DNA of 51,705 nt. Origin: Ferruginibacter sp. Its GTDB lineage: Bacteria > Bacteroidota > Bacteroidia > Chitinophagales > Chitinophagaceae. A program made the translations under genes and the position numbers. Position 1 is the first letter of the stretch. Each line of letters begins with the position of its first letter. Positions 1 to 8,960 of this stretch are shown here, in pieces. The stretch spans positions 1 through 51,705 of the forward strand of contig NZ_JAQBNR010000028.1 in assembly GCF_028288465.1 (NCBI RefSeq). Reading direction: 5' to 3'. A model generated the notes under the pieces. It did no database searches, was not told where the DNA came from, and saw only the letters and a program-made list of their open reading frames with translations.

Positions 1-3000
1 GAAGTAAGCATCGCTAACACCTCATCTGTAAAACTTTCATTGAAAGAAAGAACGAGTGCCCTGAATGAGGTAGTTGTAACCGGCTATAGTGCCCAAAGAA
101 AAAAGGACATTACAGGATCTGTAACTGTGGTAAATGCTAAAGAACTGGTTGCTAATCCAGGATCAAACGTTGAAAGTTTGCTTCAGGGTAAAGCATCTGG
201 TGTAACTGTTGGTACATCCGGTGTTCCGGGCGCTGGTGCGTCTATCAGGATCAGGGGGTTTACTACCTTTAATCAGAATGAACCATTGTATGTGGTGGAT
301 GGTGCCAGGGTAGGTTCTATCAGTGATCTTAACCCCAATGACATCGAATCTTTGCAGGTGTTAAAAGACGGTTCTTCGGCTGCTGCCTATGGTGCAGCTG
401 CCGCCAATGGTGTAATTATTGTTACCACAAAAAAAGGTAAAGGAAAATCTAAAGTTACCTATGATGCCTATTATGGATCACAGTCTCTGATTAAGAAATT
501 TGATCTTTTAAATACGCAGGAATATGGTCAGTATCTGTTGAAATTGCAACAGGGAATCCCAGGTCAAACTGCTACTACATTTAATCTTGGCCAATATAAC
601 GGCGGGCAAACAACAACATCCACTCCAGTAATTCCCGAATATATTTTAGCAGGAACAGCAAGTGGTGTACAGGCTGGGGATCCTGCTGCCGATCCATCTA
701 AATACAAATTAGATTTGAATGATGTAAATGGAGACGGTACTTATTTAATTGTAGCAGCTAATAAAACAGGTACGGACTGGTTGGGTGCCGTTACGCAGGC
801 CGCTCCCATGCAAAGTCACAACGTGTCTGTTTCCGGCGGTAGTGAAACGGGTAATTACCTTTTAGGCCTAAACTATTACAATCAGGATGGTATTGTTGAT
901 TTCACAGGGTACAAAAGATATTCGGTTAGGGCTAATACCAATTTTATTATAAAAAATAAAGTTCGTGTAGGGGAAAATCTCCAGGTTAGTTACATAGATA
1001 AGCATGGCTTTAATAATCAGGATGAAGGCAATGCGATCTCAATGGCCTATCGTATGCAACCAATTGTACCTGTATTCGATATCAAGGGAAATTTTGCAGG
1101 TACACGGGGATCAAACCTCGGGAATGCTGAAAATCCCTACGCAAGTCTTTACCGCGGTCAAAATAATAAGGATAGAAAAGTCGGTATTATAGGATCTGCT
1201 TATGCTGAGTTCGATTTCTTAAAATATTTTACCGCGAGATCAGTAATTGGTATGGATTACGGAACAAGTTACTATTATAATTTTGGTGTTCCTTCCTACG
1301 AAAACGCTGAAGGTCGCGGTGGTGTTGGTACGTTTAACGAAGGTCAAAACTTCGGCTACCAGATGACCTGGTTTAATACAGTAAGTTTTAAAAAGTCGTT
1401 TGGTAAACACGATATCAAGGCCCTGGTAGGTACTGAAATGGTTGAAGGCGCAGGTCGTGTGCTGGATAATTCCAATAACACCTATTTTTCTTTTGACAGA
1501 AATTTCTGGCAGATCAATTCAGGGTTAAGTACGACTCCTGCGGGACATAGTTACGAATATCGTTACAGGAAGTCCTCCCCTGTAATTGCTAAACTGGATT
1601 ATAACTACCAGGATAAATATCTTTTGAGCGGAAGTTTCAGAAGAGATGGATCTTCAAACGTTTTTGGTCCAAACAATAAGTATGGTAACTTTAGTTCGTT
1701 GAGTGCGGGCTGGCGTATTTCTGAAGAAGCATTTCTTCACAATAAATTCAACTGGTTGAATGATCTTAAGTTACGGGTTGGTTATGGTATTCTTGGAAAC
1801 GATAATACCAAGGATTTCGGTTTTATCACGGCTTATAAATTTGACAATAATGCAGGTTACCCTATAGACGGAAGCAATACTGGTTTTACGCAGGGCTTAA
1901 GGTTATTTGCGATAGGAAATCCGAGCATTAAATGGGAGCAGTCTGCTACTACCAACGTTGGTATAGATGCAACGATGTTTAACAACAAACTGAATATTGT
2001 TCTCGATTTATATACCCGCAAAACAACTGATTTATTGTATGAGAAGCAACTTGATCCGATTTTATTTGGTAGCGTTGATCGTCAACCAACCAATATTGGT
2101 GAAATGACCAATAAAGGAATTGATCTTGCTGTTAACTATCGCACAACGTTAGGAAGAGAATTTAAGATTGATGCGGGATTGAGTTTTTCTTTGTATAGAA
2201 ACAAAGTAGGATCCATAGGTGATCCATTCCTGGAAGGTAACAGATCCCGTATTGATCCCTTCAACCGATCTGTTACAGGCAGACCAATGTCTAGCTTCTT
2301 TGGCTATATCATTGATGGATTCTTCCAAAACCAGGCAGAGGTGGATGCATCTCAACAATCAGATAAAGGTATTGGCAAATGGAGATACAAGGACCTCAGC
2401 GGTCCGGGTGGTAAACCAGACGGGTTGATTACTCCAGATGACAGAACTTTTATGGGTAGTCCGCATCCAAATTTTACAGCAGGAATTAACCTGAATGCTG
2501 CTTATAAAAACTTTGATATCGCTACATTCCTTTACTGGAAAAATGGTGGACAGTTAATAAATTATGTTCGCTACTGGACTGATTTTAATACTTTCCAGGG
2601 TAACAGAGATAGGAGAGTATTATACGACAGCTGGACACCGGAGCACAGAGATGCCAAACTACCAGTGTTGGACGGTGCTGACGGAAGTAGTGGACAGGTT
2701 CCGGTGAGTTATTATGTTGAACCAGGAGGCTATTTAAGACTTAAGAATTTATCAATAGGGTATACATTACCTGCAGAATTATTGCGGAAAATTGGCGTCG
2801 ACAAATTGCGTTTTTATCTACAGGCTCAAAATCTCTTTACAGTTACAAAGTACACTGGCTTGGACCCTGAACTTACAACTCAGCAGGTGGGAAAGGCTGA
2901 TTATAGACAAGCCAAGTCTGACGCCAACAGTTTAGGTGTTGATTATGGTAACTTTCCAACCCCAAGAATTGTATCTCTTGGCTTAAACCTGACATTTTAA
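1..3000 (+). CDS. SusC/RagA TonB-linked outer membrane protein (5' end outside window)
   Basis: Outer-membrane TonB-dependent transporter of the SusC/RagA class, which moves ligands handed over by its SusD partner. The reading frame is open from base 1, so the gene starts upstream; the TTG at 40 is not a real start. The first codons look like the end of a carboxypeptidase-D-like domain, followed by the SusC signature NEVVVTGY, a plug domain (around 70-430 nt, including IRIRGF and YVVDGA) and a long beta-barrel ending in the aromatic residue typical of barrels (SLGLNLTF). The partner SusD begins 25 bp downstream, so they are probably co-transcribed. Strongly similar throughout to the second SusC at 8961. 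The substrate cannot be told from sequence; no glycosidase lies nearby. Confidence 0.95.
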   Translation, partial: EVSIANTSSVKLSLKERTSALNEVVVTGYSAQRKKDITGSVTVVNAKELVANPGSNVESLLQGKASGVTVGTSGVPGAGASIRIRGFTTFNQNEPLYVVDGARVGSISDLNPNDIESLQVLKDGSSAAAYGAAAANGVIIVTTKKGKGKSKVTYDAYYGSQSLIKKFDLLNTQEYGQYLLKLQQGIPGQTATTFNLGQYNGGQTTTSTPVIPEYILAGTASGVQAGDPAADPSKYKLDLNDVNGDGTYLIVAANKTGTDWLGAVTQAAPMQSHNVSVSGGSETGNYLLGLNYYNQDGIVDFTGYKRYSVRANTNFIIKNKVRVGENLQVSYIDKHGFNNQDEGNAISMAYRMQPIVPVFDIKGNFAGTRGSNLGNAENPYASLYRGQNNKDRKVGIIGSAYAEFDFLKYFTARSVIGMDYGTSYYYNFGVPSYENAEGRGGVGTFNEGQNFGYQMTWFNTVSFKKSFGKHDIKALVGTEMVEGAGRVLDNSNNTYFSFDRNFWQINSGLSTTPAGHSYEYRYRKSSPVIAKLDYNYQDKYLLSGSFRRDGSSNVFGPNNKYGNFSSLSAGWRISEEAFLHNKFNWLNDLKLRVGYGILGNDNTKDFGFITAYKFDNNAGYPIDGSNTGFTQGLRLFAIGNPSIKWEQSATTNVGIDATMFNNKLNIVLDLYTRKTTDLLYEKQLDPILFGSVDRQPTNIGEMTNKGIDLAVNYRTTLGREFKIDAGLSFSLYRNKVGSIGDPFLEGNRSRIDPFNRSVTGRPMSSFFGYIIDGFFQNQAEVDASQQSDKGIGKWRYKDLSGPGGKPDGLITPDDRTFMGSPHPNFTAGINLNAAYKNFDIATFLYWKNGGQLINYVRYWTDFNTFQGNRDRRVLYDSWTPEHRDAKLPVLDGADGSSGQVPVSYYVEPGGYLRLKNLSIGYTLPAELLRKIGVDKLRFYLQAQNLFTVTKYTGLDPELTTQQVGKADYRQAKSDANSLGVDYGNFPTPRIVSLGLNLTF

Positions 3001-3025
3001 TTAAAAGATTTAAATCATTAAGTAT

Positions 3026-4732
3026 ATGAAAAGAAGTAAAATGCGTGTGCTGGTGTTAGGCTGTACCGTAATAGCGGGCACACTAATACTACAGGCATGT
3101 AAAAAAAGTTTTTTGGATGCCCAACCGTACGGACAGTATAGCTCCGACCTGGTAAATAACAAAAAGGGATTGGAAGCTAAACTGGTGGGTGTATATGGCG
3201 TTTTAGATGGCCAGGGGGTAACCAGTACGTGGGCGCCATCTGCAAGTAACTGGGCGACAGCCGGAGTATGCGCAGATGATGCGTATAAAGGTACAGATGC
3301 CAATGACCAACCGCAGATGACGGAAGTTGAGCAATATAAATCTCAGCCGGCAAACCCATATTTTTATGATAAATGGATTGCAGTATATGAGGGTATTGCA
3401 AGGGCAAACGTTGTTATCAAAGATGCGAATGACCCCAACCTGGTTTTGGCTGATGCTGATAAAAAGAACATCGTTGCGCAGGCTCGTTTTTTAAGAGGGC
3501 ACTACCATTTTGAAGCCAAAAAGATGTGGAATAAGGTTCCGTATATTGACGAAACCACTACCAGTTATACCAATGCCGACCAAATATGGTCAAAAATTGA
3601 AGACGATTTTAAGTCGGCATACGATAATCTTCCTGAAGTACAGGATGCAGCTGCAAAAGCTAACAAATGGGCAGCAGCATGTTATCTCGCCAAAACTTAC
3701 ATGTACGAAAAGAAATTTACTGAAGCAAAGGCTTTGTACGATGTGATTACTGTAAGTGGCAAAACATCAAATGGCAAAACTTATGGTTTACAGGATGCAT
3801 ACTGGAAATGTTTTGATGCCAATTATGATAACAATGAAGAAGAAGTATTTGGAGTAGCCATGGCAGCTTCCGGTTCAGTAGATCAGAGTGGTGAAAGCTC
3901 CTTAGGGCTTGCATTTCCCTATGGCGGCGACTTTGGATGTTGCGGTTTTTTTCAGCCGTCTCAAAATTTAGTAAATGCTTATAAAACAAGCCCTGCTGGT
4001 TTACCTTTATTTACAACATTTAACGACGCTGATCTTAAAAATGATCAAGGCCTTAAAGATGCAGATCCATATACAAACGACATTACAACTCCGCTCGATC
4101 CAAGGTTAGACTGGTCAGTGGGTAGAAGAGGTGTTCCTTATTGGGATTGGGGTCCTCACCCCGGTTATTCCTGGATAAGGGATCAGAACTATGCAGGTCC
4201 TTTCAGCCCTAAAAAGCACGTTTTTTCTAAAAAAGATGAAAATACACTTACATCTTCCGGCTGGAAAAACATTACAGCAAAAGACATATACCTCATTCGT
4301 TATGCAGACGTATTACTAATGGCTGCAGAGGCTGAAATTGAAGTAGGTTCTTTGGCAAAAGCGCAGACTTATATCAACCAGGTACGTGCAAGGGCTAAAA
4401 ACCCTGCAAGCTGGGTACAAGGAGCGCCTGCTAACTATGTAATTAATGAATATAGTACTCCGTTTGCTTCACAGGCTGAAGCGAGAACAGCTGTGCGTTT
4501 TGAAAGAAGATTGGAATTGGCTGAGGAAGGCCATCGTTTCTTTGACCTGGTGCGCTGGGGTATTGCAGCGGAAACATTGAACGCTTATTTAGCAAAGGAA
4601 AAACTGAAAAGAACTTACAAGTCAACAGCCAGTTTCACTGCTGGAAAAAATGAATATTTCCCAATTCCGGCAAGTATCATTGATGTAGCTGCCAAGTATG
4701 GTAATACGCTTACACAGAATCCCGGCTATTAA
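3026..4732 (+). CDS. SusD/RagB family surface lipoprotein
   Basis: Substrate-binding lipoprotein that caps the SusC transporter. 568 aa. The N-terminus is a lipoprotein signal with lipobox LQAC and acylated Cys25. The C-terminal third carries SusD hallmarks: FERRLELAEEGHRFFDLVRWG, then a YFPIPASII block and the closing QNPGY. A vicinal Cys-Cys pair (GCCGFFQPSQNL, near residue 310) is also present in the second SusD of the window. It follows SusC by 25 bp and is followed by an intrinsic terminator, so SusC-SusD looks like one transcription unit. The family is certain; the ligand is unknown. Confidence 0.95.
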   Translation: MKRSKMRVLVLGCTVIAGTLILQACKKSFLDAQPYGQYSSDLVNNKKGLEAKLVGVYGVLDGQGVTSTWAPSASNWATAGVCADDAYKGTDANDQPQMTEVEQYKSQPANPYFYDKWIAVYEGIARANVVIKDANDPNLVLADADKKNIVAQARFLRGHYHFEAKKMWNKVPYIDETTTSYTNADQIWSKIEDDFKSAYDNLPEVQDAAAKANKWAAACYLAKTYMYEKKFTEAKALYDVITVSGKTSNGKTYGLQDAYWKCFDANYDNNEEEVFGVAMAASGSVDQSGESSLGLAFPYGGDFGCCGFFQPSQNLVNAYKTSPAGLPLFTTFNDADLKNDQGLKDADPYTNDITTPLDPRLDWSVGRRGVPYWDWGPHPGYSWIRDQNYAGPFSPKKHVFSKKDENTLTSSGWKNITAKDIYLIRYADVLLMAAEAEIEVGSLAKAQTYINQVRARAKNPASWVQGAPANYVINEYSTPFASQAEARTAVRFERRLELAEEGHRFFDLVRWGIAAETLNAYLAKEKLKRTYKSTASFTAGKNEYFPIPASIIDVAAKYGNTLTQNPGY

Positions 4733-4770
4733 CCGATCGTGATCTGGAATTATTAAAGAATATTTAGACT

Positions 4771-4800
4771 AAAAAGGCAGAGTTAATTCTCTGCCTTTTT
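4771..4800 (+). terminator. Intrinsic terminator between susD and the FG-GAP lipoprotein gene
   Basis: A perfect 12-bp inverted repeat (AAAAAGGCAGAG / CTCTGCCTTTTT) with a 6-nt loop TTAATT, its 3' arm running into a T tract. It lies 38 bp after the SusD stop and 39 bp before the next start. Confidence 0.9.
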
Positions 4801-4839
4801 TATATACCAGAATTTACTACATTTCCATAAAATTGCCAT

Positions 4840-7800
4840 ATGCGATCGCTTACTTTTTTACTTGTCATTTGCGGTATTTGTATGCTTCTTTCATGCCATA
4901 ACAGGACTCTTTTCGTGGAAGTATCCCCGGGGCATTCGAATATTCACTTCAATAATTTAATACAAGAAAATGATTCTATTAATCCGATAGATGTTACTAA
5001 CATTTACAACGGCGGCGGTGTGGCGATAGGCGACTTTAATAACGATGGTTTGCAGGACATTTACTTTAGTGGCAATCTTGTTTCAAATAAACTCTACGTT
5101 AACCACGGAAATTTAAAGTTTGAGGACGTTACAGAAAAGGCGAATGTTACCGGTGAAGGTCGCTGGTGCCGGGGCGTTGCGACGATTGACATAAATAATG
5201 ACGGGCTGCTTGACATGTATGTCTGTGTGTCTATGGAAAAAGATCCGTCTAAAAGACAAAACATATTGTATATAAATAAAGGTATTGATAAAGACGGGGT
5301 TCCTCACTTTACTGACATGGCTGAAGCATATGGCCTCAATGATACTACGCATTCCACTATGGCCAGTTTTTTTGACTACGATAACGATGGCGACCTCGAC
5401 ATGTACCTGGTGGTGAATGAAATTTTAAAAAATGATAACCCGGGTTCCTTCCGCCCAATCATTACCGATGGGTCCCATCCAAGCACAGGTAGATTATATC
5501 GAAATGACTGGGATCCAAACCTGAAACATCCGGTGTTTACAAATGTGTCAAAACAGGCAGGAATAACCATTGAAGGCTATGGCCACAGCGTAAATATTGC
5601 TGATTTTAACAAAGACGGATGGAAGGATATTTTCGTCACAAACGATTTTAATTCCAGTGATATTTTATACATCAATAACCATGATGGAACGTTCAGCGAT
5701 AAAGCCAGTGTTTATTTTAAACATACATCTGCCAATGGAATGGGACAGGATGTGATTGATATCAATAACGACGGACTTTCAGATGTGGTAGAGTTGGATA
5801 TGAATCCCCAGGACAATCTCCGGAAGAAAATGATGATGTCTGCCAACAGTTATCAAAACTATCAAAACAGTGATCGTTACGGTTACGAATATCAATATGT
5901 ACGCAATACGTTACAACTTAACCAGGGGCCAAGGATTAATCAACAAGATTCAATAGGGGACCCTGTTTTTAGCGATATTGGTTTTTTTGCGGGCATAGCC
6001 GAAACAGACTGGAGCTGGACGCCGCTGGTGCAGGATTTTGACAATGATGGCCTCCGGGATATTGTTATTACAAATGGTTTTCCAAGGGATGTTACCGATC
6101 ATGATTTCATTGCCTTCCGGCAACGATCATTTAAAATTGCCAGTACCGAGTACACATTATCCCAGGTGCCAATGGTTAAAATTCACAATTATGCCTATCA
6201 CAATAATGGCAACACCAACTTTACCGATGAAACCAGTAACTGGGGTCTTGAAAAGCCAACTTTTTCCAACGGAGCCGCCTGTGCAGATCTTGATAATGAT
6301 GGTGACATGGATATGATTATAAACAATATCGATGATGAGGCACTTGTGTATGAAAATACATCAATGAACAGGAAGGAAAACAACAATCATTACCTGGCTG
6401 TAAAGCTTGTGGGAGATTCACTTAACCGCAATGGAATAGGCGCCTGGATTGAGTTGCACTACGTTGGTAAACAACAGGTTGTTGAGCAAACTCCTTACAG
6501 AGGGTATTTATCGTCTCACCAGTTAGAGGCTCACTTTGGCTTAGGCAATATTGCCAAGATTGATTCAGTGATTGTTAAATGGCAGAATGGTACAATGCAG
6601 GTTTTAAAAAATGTAGCGGTCGACAAAACCATCACCATTAATAAAAAAGATGCCATTGAAAAATTTGATTGGGCCCGGCCTGTTATTGCCCAACATACTT
6701 TTTTTACGGAAATTTCAGATGCTGTCAATGTACATTACCAGCATAAGCAAAATGATTTTATCGATTTTAATGTGCAAAAATTATTACCTCATAAGTTCAG
6801 TGAATATGGACCTGCACTTGCATGTGGCGATGTGAACGGGGACGGATTGGACGATATTGTAATCGGAGGTACTGACCAACAAGCGACCACGCTGTTACTG
6901 CAACAGCGGAACGGCTCCTTTTTGCAAAATAAATTATCTGATAAAGCCGACAGTACCGGTACACGATCAATGGATATGGGGATTGTTTTATTTGATGCAG
7001 ATGGTGATGGTGATCTGGATTTATTTGCAGGCAGCGGCGGTTACGCAGACCAGGCCGAAACCTATCCTTACCAGGATAAATTTTTCATTAATAATGGCAA
7101 AGGCAAATTCACTGCCGACTCAATGGCTATTCCCAGGAACTTTACAAGCAAGTCGTGTGTAAGGGTTGCTGATTATGACAACGACGGCGACCTTGATTTA
7201 TTTATTGCCGGCAGGGTTGAACCCTGGAAGTACCCAATGCCGGTATCCAGTTTTATTTACCGCAATGACTCTGAAAAAGGTGTTGTGAAATTTACTGATG
7301 TAACCTCCACTGTTGCGAAATCTTTAATTAAAGCGGGACTTATTTGCGATGCAGTTTGGACCGATTTTGATAATGATGGCTGGCAGGATCTGATATTGAC
7401 CGGAGAGTGGATGCCGGTGACATTTTTAAAAAATACCAGGGGGATATTCACAGATGTTACTTCCTTCTCCGGGGTTCAAAATAAAAAAGGCTGGTGGACG
7501 AGTATCGTGCCGGGGGATTTTGATAATGACGGCAAGATGGATTATATAGTAGGTAACCTGGGATTAAATTCCTTTTATCGTGCCAGTGAAAATTATCCCG
7601 TAAAAATTTATGCAAAAGACTTTGATAACAATGGAAGTTTTGATGCAGTACCGACCTTGTTTTTACCATCTTCCCAACTGGATACTACTAAACGGGAATT
7701 TCCGGCACACACCAGGGACGATATGGTAAAGCAAATGATTATGTTCAGATCGAAATTTCAAAATTATAAATCATATGCAACAGCAACTATTGATTCGATG

Positions 7801-8409
7801 TTTTCAAAAGCTGAGCTCAAAGACGCATTAATATTAACTGCTGATTATTTTGCCAGCAGCTATTTAAAAAATATGGGTAATGGCAGGTTTCAATTAATTC
7901 CATTGCCAGCCCAGGCCCAGTATTCGTGCATTAATGGAATGCTTGTGGATGATTTTAACGGAGATGGTAATCTGGACGTGCTGATGAATCAAAATGATTA
8001 CAGTACCGAAGTTTCGGTTGGCAGGTACGATGCCGGTAACGGACTTTTATTAACGGGTGATGGTAAAGGAGATTTTTTGCCGGTATCCATTTTAAAAAGT
8101 GGCTGGTTCATTCCCGGTAATGGTAAAGCTCTTGTAAAATTAAAAACCGCTTCAGGTAAAACTATCATAGCTGCCAGCCAGAATAAGGGTAAGCTGAAAG
8201 TTTTTGAGTGGAAGTCAAACCAAAAAGTGATCGCCCTGAAACCGCTGGATGTCAGTGCTGTTATCACGTATAAAAATGGAAAAAAGCAAAAGATGGAAAC
8301 CAATTATGGTGCTTCCTTTTTGTCTCAGTCCGCAAGGTTTTTGAACATCAGTGATAATGTATTGTCTGTTCAAATTACCGATTCCAGGGGGAAAGTTTAT
8401 ACTCCTTAA
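4840..8409 (+). CDS. Giant FG-GAP/VCBS repeat lipoprotein with ASPIC/UnbV domain (CRTAC1-like)
   Basis: Predicted surface or periplasm-anchored lipoprotein of 1189 aa; lipobox LLSC with Cys19. From about residue 60 it has many DxNxDGxxD calcium-binding FG-GAP/VCBS repeats (for example GDFNNDGLQDIYFSGN), pointing to an integrin-like beta-propeller. An ASPIC/UnbV domain follows at about 516-600 (GAWIEL, TPYRGYLSS, HFGLG, VKWQNG), then a second repeat region from about 656 (GDVNGDGLDDIVIGG). The family is known from CRTAC1 and UnbV-type proteins and is common beside SusCD pairs in Bacteroidota, but its function there is not established. It is a close full-length paralogue of the gene at 14082. 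A terminator separates it from susD, so it probably has its own promoter or depends on read-through. Confidence 0.9.
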   Translation: MRSLTFLLVICGICMLLSCHNRTLFVEVSPGHSNIHFNNLIQENDSINPIDVTNIYNGGGVAIGDFNNDGLQDIYFSGNLVSNKLYVNHGNLKFEDVTEKANVTGEGRWCRGVATIDINNDGLLDMYVCVSMEKDPSKRQNILYINKGIDKDGVPHFTDMAEAYGLNDTTHSTMASFFDYDNDGDLDMYLVVNEILKNDNPGSFRPIITDGSHPSTGRLYRNDWDPNLKHPVFTNVSKQAGITIEGYGHSVNIADFNKDGWKDIFVTNDFNSSDILYINNHDGTFSDKASVYFKHTSANGMGQDVIDINNDGLSDVVELDMNPQDNLRKKMMMSANSYQNYQNSDRYGYEYQYVRNTLQLNQGPRINQQDSIGDPVFSDIGFFAGIAETDWSWTPLVQDFDNDGLRDIVITNGFPRDVTDHDFIAFRQRSFKIASTEYTLSQVPMVKIHNYAYHNNGNTNFTDETSNWGLEKPTFSNGAACADLDNDGDMDMIINNIDDEALVYENTSMNRKENNNHYLAVKLVGDSLNRNGIGAWIELHYVGKQQVVEQTPYRGYLSSHQLEAHFGLGNIAKIDSVIVKWQNGTMQVLKNVAVDKTITINKKDAIEKFDWARPVIAQHTFFTEISDAVNVHYQHKQNDFIDFNVQKLLPHKFSEYGPALACGDVNGDGLDDIVIGGTDQQATTLLLQQRNGSFLQNKLSDKADSTGTRSMDMGIVLFDADGDGDLDLFAGSGGYADQAETYPYQDKFFINNGKGKFTADSMAIPRNFTSKSCVRVADYDNDGDLDLFIAGRVEPWKYPMPVSSFIYRNDSEKGVVKFTDVTSTVAKSLIKAGLICDAVWTDFDNDGWQDLILTGEWMPVTFLKNTRGIFTDVTSFSGVQNKKGWWTSIVPGDFDNDGKMDYIVGNLGLNSFYRASENYPVKIYAKDFDNNGSFDAVPTLFLPSSQLDTTKREFPAHTRDDMVKQMIMFRSKFQNYKSYATATIDSMFSKAELKDALILTADYFASSYLKNMGNGRFQLIPLPAQAQYSCINGMLVDDFNGDGNLDVLMNQNDYSTEVSVGRYDAGNGLLLTGDGKGDFLPVSILKSGWFIPGNGKALVKLKTASGKTIIAASQNKGKLKVFEWKSNQKVIALKPLDVSAVITYKNGKKQKMETNYGASFLSQSARFLNISDNVLSVQITDSRGKVYTP

Positions 8410-8550
8410 TTTGTAATCCTTATAAATTTATTAACAAGAGATCAATACTATGCTTACATAAAGTTATTGGGATTTATTAGGCATTCATTACTGAAGCTGC
8501 CCTGATTCGAATCAATAACATGATGCCTACTATGGGTGTTTAATTTTATA

Positions 8551-8691
8551 TTAACATACGGCAGTAGTCAATAGCCCGATGCTCCAGCCCCAGGTAAACT
8601 CATCACCACGTCTGGAGAAGTCTGTATAGGTTGATGGTAAAATAGTGTTAGTAGGAACGGCTACATATAAATGAAAATATGGCTGGCCTCG
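8551..8691 (-). pseudogene. Possible C-terminal remnant of an unrecognised gene
   Basis: On the minus strand 46 codons are open up to a TAA at 8551-8553, and the composition looks protein-like: PYFHLYVAVPTN followed by TDFSRRGDEFTWGWSIGLL. Upstream the frame is closed by a stop at 8692-8694, and no start or continuation was found. I do not recognise the family. It could be a leftover of a decayed gene or chance. Confidence 0.25.
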
Positions 8692-8896
8692 TTAGTAAGC
8701 ATACTGCTTATAACTTTTAAAATTTCAGGACGTCAGGTCTGCTATTTAGAATCAGCGGCGTTTTACTACCGACGACCATCAAGAAATTTTATAACAATAG
8801 TTAATCATGCTATTGGGCTTACTATAATTCGCATTATTGACAGTTAATAGGATTTCTATAATTATCGGATAAAATAATACCAGTAATGTGCATTTT

Positions 8897-8904
8897 TATT
8901 TTTG
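8897..8904 (+). promoter_or_regulatory. Candidate -7 box for the second SusC-SusD unit
   Basis: TATTTTTG matches the Bacteroidota -7 consensus TAnnTTTG, 57 nt before the chosen SusC start at 8961. No convincing -33 TTTG was found upstream, so this is weak. Confidence 0.25.
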
Positions 8905-8960
8905 AAATTGTTAAAAAAAACACCCACATTTGCCTCATCATTAACCAAATATGCTGCTAT

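Larger units (their letters stand above)
8410..8960. other. 551-bp intergenic region between the two triads
   Basis: Separates the first SusC-SusD-FG-GAP block from the second. I see no clear terminator after 8409. It contains a short minus-strand coding-like remnant (8551-8691) and a possible -7 box at 8897-8904. The reading frame of the downstream SusC can be extended to an ATG at 8886, but that adds 25 residues ahead of an obvious signal peptide and is probably not translated. Confidence 0.6.

Noticed and set aside
40..42. TTG at 40 as the start of the first SusC
   Set aside because: The frame is open from base 1 and encodes the end of a carboxypeptidase-D-like domain, so the gene begins outside the window.
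8886..8960. N-terminal extension of the second SusC
   Set aside because: It puts 25 hydrophobic residues before a complete signal peptide and overlaps a possible promoter box.
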